Shown: in pieces, positions 32,291-43,511 of the stretch | Position numbering within the stretch: position 1 is the first letter of the stretch | Layout: each line of letters opens with the position of its first letter | NCBI GenBank assembly: GCA_977006965.1 | Contig: OZ345377.1 | Coordinates: 310,001 to 374,000 of the forward strand | Reading direction: 5' to 3' | DNA length: 64,000 bases | Origin: Phymatolithon calcareum | Taxonomy: Eukaryota > Rhodophyta > Florideophyceae > Hapalidiales | The notes under the pieces: generated by a model | The model's database searches: none | The model's input: only the letters and a program-made list of their open reading frames with translations | Told to the model about the DNA's origin: nothing | Made by a program: the position numbers and the translations under genes

Positions 32291-32534
32291 TCCGCAATAC
32301 GGTGGCAGGTGGGACAGGAACATAAGCTTAATTTTTGAGGGATATTTACGATTATGGCACCTGAAGTAAGCCTATAACATAACAAAACTCAAAATGCCAG
32401 CAAACCGGAAATGTACAGCTTTCGAGATGATGGAAAATGTACAGTTCAGGTTTTGACGACATTTCGCGTTTTGTTGTGACTGTGCCGTAGTTCAGGACGG
32501 GATATGCATCTTATGAATACCCGACTGAGAAGGG
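32291..32534. other. No recognised feature
   Basis: AT-rich DNA with no convincing frame or repeat that I can see. Confidence 0.3.
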
Positions 32535-33163
32535 GGGCTAATTGTAAGTTTTTATCTTCGAAGCCCTCACCGTCGGCACTAGCCAACACCAGAGCAGCTT
32601 CTCTGCGATATCTGTGCACGCAACGTAATCCCATTTCCCAAATAAAATCACATCACATTGGATATGTTCTTGACCCTTGTCAGCCCGTTCACCTTGAGTC
32701 CGAGATCTTTCAGACCAAAGATGATTCCATTGGCCGATTTGATGCGTTTTAGCGTTGCTTTGTGGGTAACGCCCGTGTTGTTGATCGTGGTGCCCAGTTA
32801 TTCGAGTCGGCGGGTTTCGTGCAGCTATTCGCCCGAAAGTCGGGATTTACTATTGAATAGTCCGGCATAGATGAGAACGTCACTCTTTCGCTTCTCAGTG
32901 TTCCATGTCATATTGTTTTCCATGGCCAAGTTCGTTGCCATATCCAGCAGCCATTGAATGCCCAGGGAGTTTTTGGCTTGGAGCTGCACATCGCCCGCGA
33001 ACAGGATCGCGTGTTGCTTCGTCATATACTTTGCGGCCTTTTCGACTGCTAAGGCGATTGTATCCACGGACAGGCCGTAGAGGCAGGGGCTGACAGGTGA
33101 TCCTTGCGGTACTCCACGGTGGATCAGAACCCATCTCTCTACTCGTTTCCGGCCGTCCGAACA
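32535..33163 (-). mobile_element. LINE fragment with reverse transcriptase remnant
   Basis: The 3' tail (ttgtaagtttttatcttcgaagccctc) resembles that at 195-240. The minus strand has PVSPCLYGLSVDTIALAVEKA then ILFAGDVQLQAKNS, which aligns with LYTIFMDTSAEAVAQ...LFADDVLLQAKNA of the LINE at 54.2-54.6 kb. The catalytic ADD has become AGD. The 5' border abuts the piggyBac-like relic at about 33164. Confidence 0.75.
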
Positions 33164-34812
33164 CCCTCAATTGAGGGTGGATTTAAAAGCTCAAAAAAGT
33201 TTATAATAAGAATGCGGAACAGTTTTTAGCTCCAGATTCAGAAGGGCGACCTTCTGTTCTGGGTGGGGAGTACCCCTTTTACTACCTTAAAATCGCGTTG
33301 TTCGCCGGTAGAAACGAAAATCTGCTGGTCCCTCAGAAAAAGCACATCTGCCATGCCTCGAGAATAAGACCTGCGCCGAGTGGTCGGTGCAGCCGTACAC
33401 ACCAAGGCAACATCAGTGCCAAGTCCCGCAGAGTTCTGCCGACTATACGGAGCGTTTTCCAAGTCAAAAAAGGTGAACGACACAGTTTAAGAGGTGCACG
33501 TTGATGAAATTAAAGGTCGCGCGAGCACGTCACTTCGCTTGAAATGGGTCCTTGTTCAGAAATCAATCAAGAAGACTAAGATTAAGACTATCAAGATTGT
33601 TAACGTCAAGACAGGGAAGGCTGACGAAGGCGCTCGTTACTCTCGTATGGTTGTATCGAGTCCCAGCAGGCAAAATTCTGTACCTCGAACGCCGGCTTAG
33701 ATTCCCTATCAGTTGTGGATAGTTCGCACTATAAACGGAGATGTTATATCCGAGAATGGTGGCATCGGGTTCCACGCACCGTACGATTACTTCATGACGA
33801 TTTTTCGCAGAGTGCACCTGCGAACAATTCTTTCCTTGGCATTTGCTAAGCTGAAAAGAATAGGAACAATGGAGGCTAAGATATTCGGAATAATCGCCCT
33901 CATGAGTTGGGCGCAAAGAGATTTAAGGAAGTCTACCATAGGGAACAAGTATATCCTCATTCCTTCATTTCCAAACAGTGGAATGACCAGAGCTAGGTTC
34001 TCCGAGTACCTCCGGTGCGTCACATTCACCGTGCAACCAAGTGAACAAGGCACTATATCGTCCGTACAGTACCGGTGGGCGCTCGTTCAGGATTTATTCG
34101 TTGCTATTAATGATCACAAAAAACCCACTGTGTCTCTGTTAGACCTGGTTTGCTTCGAAAAGTTCATATCTCTTTGGCATGGCAACGGAGGTCATTGGAT
34201 TGAAAATGGCCTCCTTCAGTACATCGCCATCCACCGTAAACCGGAGAAAGGTCACTAGTTACAGAATTCAGCCTAAGGAAGACATGAGATAATGCTGCAT
34301 CTTGAGCTGGGGACCACGGCAGAGGGCGAGAAGCAAAACGATTTAGAAGGTGAAACTGCCCATAGTACAGTTGTACTTCGCTGTCTTGTGGCCCATACTC
34401 TGGTACAAGACGCCTTGTCCTCCGGGATTCATTTTGCCTCGCGCAATATTCATCGCTGTTCAGTACTCCAAAAGGTACATTTTGCTCCAAGGGCGGTGTT
34501 GAAACCCACTTAACTCCCCGGAAGATGGAAAAGTAAGCCACAAGTGGCATGATGACTACTTTAGCGGTTCAAAACAACTGCAGAGTCTGACAAGTCAAGG
34601 AATTAACCCTCGTGTTCTCATCATGTAATGGACTTGCTGGCCCCGAAATCAACATATGTGGCACTTCAAATGGTAGAAACAGTTTTGCTAAGCATGCTAA
34701 ACACATCTATGAGCTTGATGGATTTGATAAGCCTAATAATGAATAGCTTTCGTAGGCAAAAAATAAATGATTCTCATTCCCTCAATTGAGGGAAAATTCC
34801 CGTCACATAGAC
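33164..34812 (+). mobile_element. piggyBac-like transposon relic, second copy
   Basis: The right end has the sub-terminal palindrome ccctcaattgaggg (34781) and ends in tagacactag, like the element at 15255-17197. The left end starts with the sub-terminal palindrome at 33166 and has lost the outer inverted repeat. The interior encodes transposase sequence in broken frames. The two copies differ mainly by a LINE inserted in the first. Confidence 0.8.
33494..34512 (+). pseudogene. piggyBac-like transposase, degenerate
   Basis: The plus strand encodes KGRASTSLRLKWVLVQ, then in the long frame ending at 34258 a block GNKYILIPSFPNSGMTRARF, followed by LLDLVCFEKFISLWHGNGGHW and YIAIHRKPEKGH. This last block matches the transposase core (DDE_Tnp_1_7 type) of piggyBac-derived proteins familiar from oomycetes, where an acidic pair precedes S-x-W-x-G and a KPE-x-G motif follows. 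The acidic pair reads FE here after LDLVC, so the catalytic Asp is not evident. A stop at 34256 and a shift lead to GRHEIMLHLELGT and further transposase-like sequence to about 34512. No intact start is visible. Confidence 0.75.
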
Positions 34813-35161
34813 ACTAGCTCTACATATTGCAAAGGATAGGATAAAATGGAGAAAACTTAGACCGTCGGAACTCTGCTTACCTCACTTGAAGAAGAAGAAG
34901 CAGAAGAAAGGAAGATTTTTATTTAAAAGTTACCAATGCATCTGCTTACTCTTGGGGAAACTTTCCTAGGGCCAAGAGGTTTTGGCTGGATTCTGTGTAT
35001 GGAAGAATTTCTTTTCTTGTTTGTGTAACACGATTCAGTGGACTACAAAAACCCACCTCTGGTCTCCTTCGGTACCTCGAGGGGGAAAATTACTCTCCAG
35101 TCCTGTGACACGCTGTGATTGCAAGTTGCGGGAATTCCTTACTTGTCCACGGACTGGAACA
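34813..35161. repeat. LINE 3' tail region left of Gypsy element 2
   Basis: The block gatttttatttaaaagttaccaa at about 34915 is the recurrent LINE tail found also at 1590, 9839, 25860 and 58158. The rest down to the LTR has no recognised gene. Confidence 0.5.
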
Positions 35162-35677
35162 TGAGCACAGTACCGTTGGGTTACTGGAGCGCAGCGCATA
35201 CACGGCAAAAGCAGAGGCTAGTTCACCGTGCGGGTTCCTTCAGATACCCCGACGGTGCTGCCTTTATTATTCTATATATAAAGGAACTGCAGCAGCAGAA
35301 GAGTCTACCCAGGCATTAGAGAGGGCGCAGTTCATGCGGCTCCACGCCCTTGAATGGTCGGACAAACGAGTGCTCTCAATTGTGACAAATTCCAAGCGGA
35401 TGTAAGTAAATCAGCAAGGCTGATTCCGAACCGCTTAGGGAGGTGACACTGACAGTCTGGTGGCCACGCACGCACCCGTCAGCGCAAGCAAGGGGATAGG
35501 ACCCGTTCGAAACGAGGAATGCGAAGTATTCCGCGTTGGCGTCCGTTCACCGGCCGCTGCTCGTACAGCGATCATCCGGCGCAAATAGGGGACTGTCAAA
35601 TACCCCATGTTCGTGTCCTTTCACCAGCCGCTGCTAAGACAGCGATCATCCGGCGCAAGACAGGGTGCAGTGTTACA
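35162..35677 (-). repeat. 3' LTR of Gypsy element 2
   Basis: It begins tgagcacagtaccg and ends cagtgttaca. It holds a TATA-like tatatataaagg (about 35272) that also reads TTTATATATA on the minus strand. A nearly exact internal tandem repeat is built on ccgctgct...cagcgatcatccggcgcaa at about 35553 and 35628. Confidence 0.95.
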
Positions 35678-35705
35678 GTGCCCCAAAGCTTCAGTAAAGA
35701 TCATT

Positions 35706-36104
35706 TTACTGCAAAGCTTGACAATTAAACTCGCACTGGCTTCGTGCTTGTTCCTTTAGACGGCGCTTGCCGCCCGTGCTCAAAAAGTCTTCGAGCATTC
35801 CTGGCACATCTTGTAGAACTTGATGAACTGGTTCCCAGGTATGGTCGTCCTCATCAGGCAGTCCTTCCCAAATGACTTGAACTTCAAGATGACCATTGTT
35901 TTCGCGAATGTCCTTGAGCTTCTCAGCGGTATGAAAGTTGCTTTCTGAGTGCTCAGCCGCTTCGAGTAGCGATACGTTAACCGTTTTCCCATCCATGTCG
36001 GCGCGATAAAGTAGAAGTCGGCGAGCATGAACGAGTTCACGTTTCTCGGTGATTATATTTTCAACCTCAAACACCCAGTCCGATTTGACTTTCGTTACGC
36101 GACG
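35706..36104 (-). pseudogene. Gypsy element 2 pol C-terminus: chromodomain-like tail
   Basis: The frame is the same as the integrase frame but separated from it by the TGA at about 36105-36107, where related elements have Gly in W-x-G-P-x-R-V. After it come SDWVFEVENI, a DIRENNGHLEVQVIWEGLPDE segment and WEPVHQVLQDVPGML, the typical chromodomain-like C-terminus of this Gypsy group, which may direct integration. About 130 residues, ending at TAA near 35706. Confidence 0.85.
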
Positions 36105-36107
36105 CGG

Positions 36108-37970
36108 TCACCTCCAAAGGTAACGCAGCTTGTGCCCATCTGGCGCAGCGCGACGAACTAGAACGAAATCTCCTTCGGTAAAGTTGGCGCGGTTAACATT
36201 TGTCCGTAAGTTATGCCTGTCAACACGACGTCGTCGAGAGGCGGTCGCGCTATCGCTCACGTCACGATGCATCTGTAGAAGTGCTATTTGCAATTGCTCA
36301 ACATTGGCGATTTGCCTTGCACGTCGCTCGTCTGCGGTGAACGCACATGAGTATTTCGCAACAGGTAGTGCACGGAGAAGAGGTCGGACAGGGACATGGC
36401 CAGTGAAGACCTCAAGCGGGGTCCAGTAAACTCCCGCAATATTCTCGTCGCGCAAGCCCAGTCTCTTTAGCGGTGCATGATTCAAAACACTCTGCATTGC
36501 TTCCGTGATTGCTGGCCAGTCCTGTGGAGCAAGCTTCCATTCGCTGAGGAGCGCCTTGCACGCTCGTAGTACCTCACGACAGATGCGCTCGACTGATCCG
36601 TTCGCCCATGGAGAGTACGCTGTAGTAAAGTGATGGTTCACGCGCACCTCCGCCGTCAGCTCACGTATGAGATTGTTCTTGAAATGTGAGCCTTGATCGC
36701 TCACCAACCACTCCGGGGCTCCGAAAACGCCCATCCATACACAGAAGGCTTCAGCGGCGGCTTCCGCAGTGGTTTCTGCAGTTGGCCAAAGCCATACATA
36801 GGAAGATAGATCGTCTCGTATGATTAAGAGGTACTTTTTGTCGTCAACGCCTTGTCCCATGTACAGGAAGTCGGTGTGTAGAACTTCATTCGGACGTGCG
36901 CCATGTAAAGCATGTCCAAGAGGCCGCGGAACAATTTCGCCACTGCGGGTGATGATGCAATGTAAGCATCCCTTGACAAGTTCGTCCACATCTTTGTTCA
37001 CGCTCGGCCACCAGAAATTCTCCTTGATTACGCTCAGTGTTGCTTCCTTGCAGCGATGTCCCACGGTGCCGCAGTGAGACGCGACGATTATTTTGAGCTG
37101 TAGTTCCAAATCTTCCGCAGGTATCCAAATGCACGAATTCTTCTTCAGGATTCGGTCGTGTTCGTCAAAGTCAAGTTCGGGTGGTCGACTTTCAGCATTC
37201 TTCTCCTGTGCTGTACGCATAAGCGCTAAGTCAGGCCAGACAAAGGAGTCTGCTTCAGGGACTATTTGCTGTGCCCGTTGAAGTAGTACGCTGCAAATTG
37301 ATGCTCGGTCAGATGCGCCGACACGGTATCCGCGAGCCCAGCGTGTGAGAATGTCTGCGAATACATTGTCCTCGCCCTTGATGTGTTCAATCACGTAGTT
37401 GAAGCGAGATGAAAAGAGTGCCCACCTCTGCACCTTCGAAATAATATGCCTTCCAAGAGCTGGCTCAATCGAAAGCGGGGCGAAAACGAAAAGCAAGTTG
37501 CGGTGGTCGGTGAACACATGGATCCTCGGGTGCCCCATGAGCATGTAGTCGAGTCGATCGAAAGTTTGGAAAATTGCAAAGCCTTCCTTTTCGAACGTCG
37601 ACCAGTTGCGTTCAGCGTGCTTGAACTCGGATCCGAGAAAGGCTAGAGGATAGTGTTTCTGCTCGCTCAGTGGGAGAGAAAGGGTTTCAGGATCGCATTG
37701 AGTGACCACTCCAGACCAGAATCGGTCAGATGCATCCGTAAATAGGCAAATGGTCTTTTCAGGGTCCGCATATGCCAGGGTAACTGCATTCTGCAGGGTG
37801 TCTTGCAATTCAGTGAAGATTTTAGCGTGTGCACTTCCCCATGACAGCATGCTTAATGCAATGTTCTTAATCGAGCGCTTCGTGCGCTTCCCTGATTTCG
37901 TAAAGGCTTCCTCAAGTACGTCATTCAGTGGAGCGATGCGCCTTGAGAAGTCCGGTATCGCAAGAGACAT
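36108..37970 (-). pseudogene. Gypsy element 2 pol: RNase H and integrase
   Basis: The 620-residue stretch is in frame with the upstream reverse transcriptase piece, separated by TGA at about 37972-37974. RNase H has LFTDASDRFW, FEKEGFAI and FTDHRNLLF. Integrase has the HHCC finger (SHCGTVGHR, CLHC) and an intact D,D,E triad at HTDFLY, VSDQGSHF and SVERICRE. It ends with the DFVLVRR and HKLRYLWR segment of the integrase C-terminal module just before the next TGA. If the TGAs were read through, the enzyme would be complete; if they are mutations, it is dead. Start at 37970 is an internal codon, not a real translation start. Confidence 0.9.
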
Positions 37971-37979
37971 CCATCGGCA

Positions 37980-38320
37980 TCAATAGATGAACTCAGATAG
38001 TTCTGCTGCTGTGACGGGCATGTCCATGGTCTTCAGACCTTCTAAGCGGGAAGGGTCCATTTTGTAGCCATGCGCTGAGATGATTCGACCGCACCACTTT
38101 AGCTCTTTCGCAAATAGTCTGCACTTGCGCGCCGAGAGGAACAGGTTTTTGTCCATGCATATTTTGAGGAACTCCTCCAGCTTATCCAAAAGGATCTGTT
38201 CGCTACGAGAATGCAAGTTGAAATCATCCAACCAGGCTTTAAGATATTCGCGTAATTCGGCAAATAGCGGTTCGACCGTAGCTGACGGCATTAGCCAGAC
38301 CTTGTAGTACGCGCGTGGAA
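37980..38320 (-). pseudogene. Gypsy element 2 reverse transcriptase, palm to connection
   Basis: The segment opens after the frameshift with TVEPLFAELREYLKAWLDD, which carries the intact catalytic Asp pair. It continues through the FLKICMDKNLFLSARKC region and LKWCGRIISAHGYKMDP to ELSEFIY, where TGA intervenes. Compared with element 1 the stretch between the NAVS motif and the Asp pair is 14 nt shorter, which explains the shift. Confidence 0.85.
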
Positions 38321-40491
38321 GCCATGACCCCTTGTGGTGTAACAATTCCACATGCAGTGTAGGAGTCCGCGTGGACAGGCAGTTGCCAATACCCGGACAC
38401 GAAGTCCAAAGTGGCGAAACACGTGCTGCCGGAAAAGTCCTGCAGCTCAGACTCCAAATGTGGCATGGGCCATGCTTCTTTCACGGCTGCGGCGTTGACA
38501 GGTCGCAGGTCAACAGTCATCCTGTACTTAGCGCTGCCTTGCTTGGGTACAAGCAGAGGCGCAGCTTGCCATTCGGCCGTAGGCATGTTGATAAAGAAGT
38601 CCATTTCTTTCAGCTTGCTGACGTACTTATTCAGAAAAGCACGCTGGTCTGCTGAGTAGCGTCGAGCTTTGACTTTCACTGGCCGGCTGTCTGGCTCAAG
38701 TCGGATTCGCATAGGCGGTACGTCAGCCAGCGGTGATTTCCCTAAACGAATTCGGAATACGGGGTAGGTATTGAGCATATCTTTCAGGCGGGATGCACCA
38801 TCGGGACTAATTCCGTTTGCACGGGCATCGGCTATGAGGGTTTCGAGTGCTTCGTCCAATTCCTCCTTTGGGTTGTCGCCGAGGTCAACATATATGGCAC
38901 TGTCCTCCAAAAAATCCTCTTCCAACCCGCCAGTACTGTGAAAGGTGCTCCCAAAGTCGTCACCACGGTCGCGCAGAATGCCGTGTATGGATGTCTGAGT
39001 GGATGTGGTAGCACACGGATCGTCATTCTGTCGATTCTTCTTTAACACCTCCGGTACATCGACGACTCCATTATAACGGTCCGCCGCAGCTGTGAGTAGT
39101 ACGCGGTTGTTCAGCCCCATGGCCGCCAGAACATGGCGTGCAATAAAAACATGCTGAACTTCGTCTTTGGTCACGAGCCACTGCATGTTGCGCAGAACTA
39201 AATTGGTCCCATGACGCACGCGAAGGAGAACATCGGCCTTCAGCTGGCGTTCGCATTCGATACGCGGTGCAGTTGAATGGGCATTGGAAAACACTAACGG
39301 TATTTTGAGTGCCTGAACTTCGATTTTCGGGTTGGATCTCAGGCTGGCTTCCTGTATTGACGGCAGAATGAGATTTGCATCAGCCCCTTGATCCGCCATT
39401 GCGGTAGCCTGAACAGCAACATCGCAAAATGAAGCTGAGAAGAGAGACGTATTGTCGGCTACAGACGGACTCTCAACGAGTCCAACAGTTCCATTTTTCT
39501 TAGTATTCGTCTTCGCTTTTCCTTCGGACTTCTGGCGTCGCTTCTTTAGGCGGTATTCCGCCTTAAGACGGGCTTTCTCTTCCTGTGACGTTATCTCACA
39601 ATCGTTCACAAAGTGATGCTCATTGCAATCCGGGTTAAGGCACTTGGGGAGTTCGTGTTTGCGTTTGCCATCACTGCTGTTTCCAATCTTAGCAGTCTGC
39701 ACTTCCGTCCGGTGTCCAGGCTTTGTTTTGCTGAACGTCTTCTTCTTATCTGCTGTAGAAGGAGAAGGTGTGTCCTGCAAACGCCTCGGCACACCCTCAC
39801 CACTGGCAAGCAATTCTGCAGCAGTAGGCTTGTATCGTTTGGCGACGCTCATTCGGTCAATGAAGCGTGCCTCTTTTGCCAGTTCACGAATGAAACCGGT
39901 AAAATTCTGCTTAAGTTTCTCATTTTCACGTAAGCGCACGGTAATGAGCATGCGGTTTCTCAGAAACGGGTGAGTAATACGATTCAGTACATGCTCTACA
40001 GCAAGCTTGGGGTGGTTCTCAGTGAACGCGTTGTAGCCGCACTTTTCCAGAATATTCAAATACTTGTGGACTAGGTTCCACACTTGAGACTCCGACGAAC
40101 TTGTATGATCCGCCCTCTCGAGTTTTACAGCTGCAAGCTCTTCGTCGATATGGGCAAGGTCGTAATTCTCAGGGCGAACGACGGAATGCTTTTCAACACA
40201 CTTCTTAAGGTGTACTTCGGTGATTTCCTCCACCTTTTCAACGGGCACCCAATCGCCGATAATGAACACCTGCAAGATAGCCTTCGAAATCGTATCGCGA
40301 TACGTAGTAAACGGCATCTCCACGTTCGGATCCTTGTTCTTCTCGGTAACACGGCGTTCATAGACTTCACGGGCAAGCTTGAAATCCACAAAATCTTTGG
40401 TTCTGATACCCATCAAACGAGGAGCTTCAATTGTTTCTACAATTGTCTGACGGACAGTGCTTCCACTGCCATCACGATTGGGGGTCTGCAT
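38240..40491 (-). pseudogene. Gypsy element 2 gag, protease and reverse transcriptase N-terminal half
   Basis: A 750-residue frame starts at ATG 40491, about 95 nt inside the 5' LTR. Residues 1-240 are gag capsid-like (LVHKYLNILEKCGYNAF and TFTENHPKLAVEHVLNRI-type helices). A zinc-knuckle variant C284-x4-C289-x2-HH-x4-C298 and a Lys-rich stretch follow. The protease active site is ADQGAD (366-371), again with a non-standard middle residue. Reverse transcriptase begins near 560 with LVPKQGSAKYRMTVDLRPVN and has TLDFVSGYWQLPV with the first catalytic Asp. The frame ends after LQGLANAVS, where it shifts. Gag, protease and RT are thus one fused frame here, unlike element 1. Confidence 0.9.
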
Positions 40492-40585
40492 CTTTCCAGT
40501 CTAGAGCACAGTGTAATTCCCGCGGGTAAAGTAATTACTGTGACACGACAAGGTGTTCCAGAGGGAAAGAGGAGAGAGGTAGAGC

Positions 40586-41101
40586 TGAGCACAGTACCGT
40601 TGGGTTACTGGAGCGCAGCGCATACACGGCAAAAGCAGAGGCTAGTTCACCGTGCGGGTTCCTTCAGATACCCCGACGGTGCTGCCTTTATTATTCTATA
40701 TATAAAGGAACTGCAGCAGCAGAAGAGTCTACCCAGGCATTAGAGAGGGCGCAGTTCATGCGGCTCCACGCCCTTGAATGGTCGGACAAACGAGTGCTCT
40801 CAATTGTGACAAATTCCAAGCGGATGTAAGTAAATCAGCAAGGCTGATTCCGAACCGCTTAGGGAGGTGACACTGACAGTCTGGTGGCCACGCACGCACC
40901 CGTCAGCGCAAGCAAGGGGATAGGACCCGTTCGAAACGAGGAATGCGAAGTATTCCGCGTTGGCGTCCGTTCACCGGCCGCTGCTCGTACAGCGATCATC
41001 CGGCGCAAATAGGGGACTGTCAAATACCCCATGTTCGTGTCCTTTCACCAGCCGCTGCTAAGACAGCGATCATCCGGCGCAAGACAGGGTGCAGTGTTAC
41101 A
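40586..41101 (-). repeat. 5' LTR of Gypsy element 2
   Basis: It is apparently identical to the 3' LTR at 35162-35677 over all 516 bp. In element orientation it ends at 40586 and gag begins soon after. Confidence 0.95.
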
Positions 41102-41480
41102 CCTCTCTTGAGGGATTTGCAGATTACAATACAATACATACATTCATTCATTTTGCCTTTTACCCTAATGAGGCTAGCAGCGCTTCGAGGGTCTAGGTTT
41201 CTTCCATTCTATCCTATCTTTAGCGAGTTGACTGCGGTTTTCAAGTCTCGTGCAGGTACGTCACTAAAGAGAGATTCTAGCATTGGTCTGACGCATTGTA
41301 GCAGCACCTTGCCGACCAGGCGGTGCTCGTCCATTCTAAGAATGTGACCACACCAGTTCCAAAGTACGTCTCTGGCCCTCGCTTCCCGACTGCCTTCTCT
41401 GCCTACTGCTCTCCCTTTTCGGGAAGGGTCCCTTCACAGCAACCGGTGGGATCCTGTGCCACGCGCGGGTGCGTGCATTA
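41102..41480 (-). mobile_element. LINE C-terminal fragment of the GHxLRM family
   Basis: The minus strand reads WNWCGHILRMDEHRLVGKVL and then LESLFSDVPARDLKTAVNS, a C-terminal motif common in LINE proteins (W-x-x-GH-x-LRM). A related plus-strand copy at 55.74-55.97 kb reads RRWGLLGHVLRMGESRLARR. Part of the 3' region also recurs at 56.19-56.36 kb. Confidence 0.75.
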
Positions 41481-41822
41481 CAGGACAGGAAAATCTCTAT
41501 AAAACACTGGCAACATTACTTTTCTTTAGCACACAACGTGTAGATAAGGCAGTGCATGTCGATGAGGTCGACCTCATATCATTGGAAAACTTCTTGGTTC
41601 GATTAGCACTATAGAGTAAGGCTACTGGGGAAGAAAACAACAAAACCATACTACTATACAGTAAGATTGAGACAATGAAAGTGTAAATTGTGTGATGAGG
41701 TTTATGATGTGAATCTTCTTTTTTGACTTTCGATGTGAGAGAACGCTGTGCACCACGCGACGCCACTCGCTCCGCTGTTACGTTGCCCGTTTCCATCACC
41801 AAATCTATACCTCGCTTTGAGT

Positions 41823-42093
41823 TTTTTATTCAAGTTTATTTAAAAGCCCCACAGACTTCCGAAGATATGGGCGAGGCTTCCTCTGATGCTACCTACCTTT
41901 GTGCAGCTCACAAAACGCCCACTAGAATGGCGGACGGGAAAACTCAGGATTCAAAGTAATCCTGTCTCAGGATTGCTGGAGCTTGGACTCGACCGCTTTT
42001 TGCCTTGCCTTATACGAATCAATACATGCCTTCTTCGTTCTCCATGCGTTCTATGAGTGTCTTGCTAAATAGTAACATCTCATCTAGTGCCTT
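41823..42093 (-). mobile_element. LINE 3' fragment, 271 bp
   Basis: A perfect 13-bp duplication cctcgctttgagt lies at 41810-41822 and 42094-42106. The copy near 26734 has the single site (cctcgacttgagt). The tail tttatttaaaagccccaca is the typical LINE end. Confidence 0.88.
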
Positions 42094-42160
42094 CCTCGCT
42101 TTGAGTGTTAGCTACCTATTTTAGAGATATCCTTACAGTACACCGTTCCATCGAGTAGTA

Positions 42161-43511
42161 TTTTTTTATTGCAAATTTTTTTTGAAGTCCCACGGTCATA
42201 CGAATCTACAGTCAACACTCCATAACTGAATCCTCTTTCAGCGTATAACCTCGGTTTCTAGATTTTTGCGTGCGTCCACGAATACCATTTAGACCAAAAT
42301 TTATCGAAATTTTAATATATTCAGAATACTCACGTAGTAGAATATCCTGACTGCCGATGCAAGGCGCATACCTTAAAAATGTATAAAATATTGAGTATAT
42401 GCCACGGAGCATATTCTGCACGTTACCACTTGTCCACAGAATGTAGAAAGGCACAGCCCTCCATCTCCATGGCGGCCAGACCTCGGTAAGAGTGGTCGAG
42501 TGTACACGCATCTCATTACCGATCTCGTCTACGAGGACTGTTGACACTGCGCCAGCATTCAGCCCTCCATAGTGGTAGCAATCCCGATCCCGGCAATGCC
42601 GTCGAACACGATTTTAGCTACGACATAGTCTTCGAATAGGGATAAAGTCATTAGCGACCCAGCTCTTTAAAGCTGCACTTGCGCTCCTGCAGCCCTCTGA
42701 AGTCATGGAAACCCCAATCTAGTTAGTGCCGCCCCATCCGCAACTGCATATGTGAGGATTTCTACAATTGTATCACCAACCTCTTCTTTGTAATCCGGGT
42801 TTTCAGCGTAAGCAAGTATGTCGGCAATTAGCGTGCGAATACCAGTTATCCCTGCTACATCGGACCTGCGCAAGCCCCTTTGTATCTCTGTTATCCACGG
42901 AGCCACCATCTACTTTCGTGATTTTCCGGTCGGTCCTTCGCCATCTTCGAAAAGCGCTCCATGAGTTTCTGGGCTTATTGTTGCATCATCCGATGTGACC
43001 AGCTCCTCTGCATCCTCTGCGTGAAGTCTGTCGCTGCCAATGGCGTCCATATTCCCAACTCTGACCGCGGTTCTAAAAGCGTGATACCACTTGACCGCTC
43101 GTCAGATTCTCCAACCTTATACAAGCTTCAAGCACTTTATCTGCCGCAGTTAGTTCATACTGTACGCATGCGCAACAGTTACGCAGATATACACTAATAC
43201 ATCTGTGTCACCGTAATCCTCCAGCGATGTTGCAGTTCCGGGCCGGACAGTTCCCACGAGCCAACTATTGAAATTTATACTATCGCATTCACCATCCGCT
43301 TCTCTGCTTCCTGGATTCTCAGATTCGCGCACTGTGTCGGCATCGATTGCCGCAAATACACGTCGGCTGCCTCTGCCACAAGAGCTGCTGAGCTACACGT
43401 GTAGTCTTTGCGATATGATATGAATTCACTCCGGGAATATCCTCGATATCTGGAGTACTGACTCCCCGACCGAAGCCATCCTGCTATCGAGGATTGACTG
43501 TACGGGCAAGG
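42161..43511 (-). mobile_element. LINE-type insertion, 1.35 kb, body not recognised
   Basis: Flanks ccatcgagtagta (42148-42160) and ccatcgactacta (43512-43524) are 13 bp with two differences; the copy near 26782 has a single site (ccatggagtacta). The 3' tail aaatttttttttgaagtcccac matches LINE tails. Minus-strand frames (42212-42547, 42703-42909, 43275-43556) are open but match no LINE domain I know, so it may be the 3' region of a different family. Confidence 0.65.

Larger units (their letters stand above)
35162..41101 (-). mobile_element. Ty3/Gypsy LTR retrotransposon, element 2 (complete)
   Basis: Two 516-bp LTRs at 35162-35677 and 40586-41101 look identical by eye and have TG...CA ends, so insertion is very recent. 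Coding on the minus strand is gag, protease, reverse transcriptase, RNase H, integrase and chromodomain. All catalytic residues I can check are present. The frame is interrupted by a shift at about 38300 and TGA codons at about 37972 and 36105. The flanking five bases (gaaca, cctct) do not match, so there is no simple target duplication; the element may have recombined or the flank is rearranged. Confidence 0.95.

Noticed and set aside
33713-34258. The 181-codon frame as an intact gene
   Set aside because: It starts at a TTG, lies inside inverted repeats and matches only the middle of a transposase, so it is a broken transposon piece.
2713-40491. Reassignment of TGA to a sense codon in the host
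   Set aside because: Host-like genes end in TGA (PWWP copies, fucosyltransferase-like copy C) and the positions of the in-frame TGAs do not align to one amino acid. Readthrough in the elements remains open.
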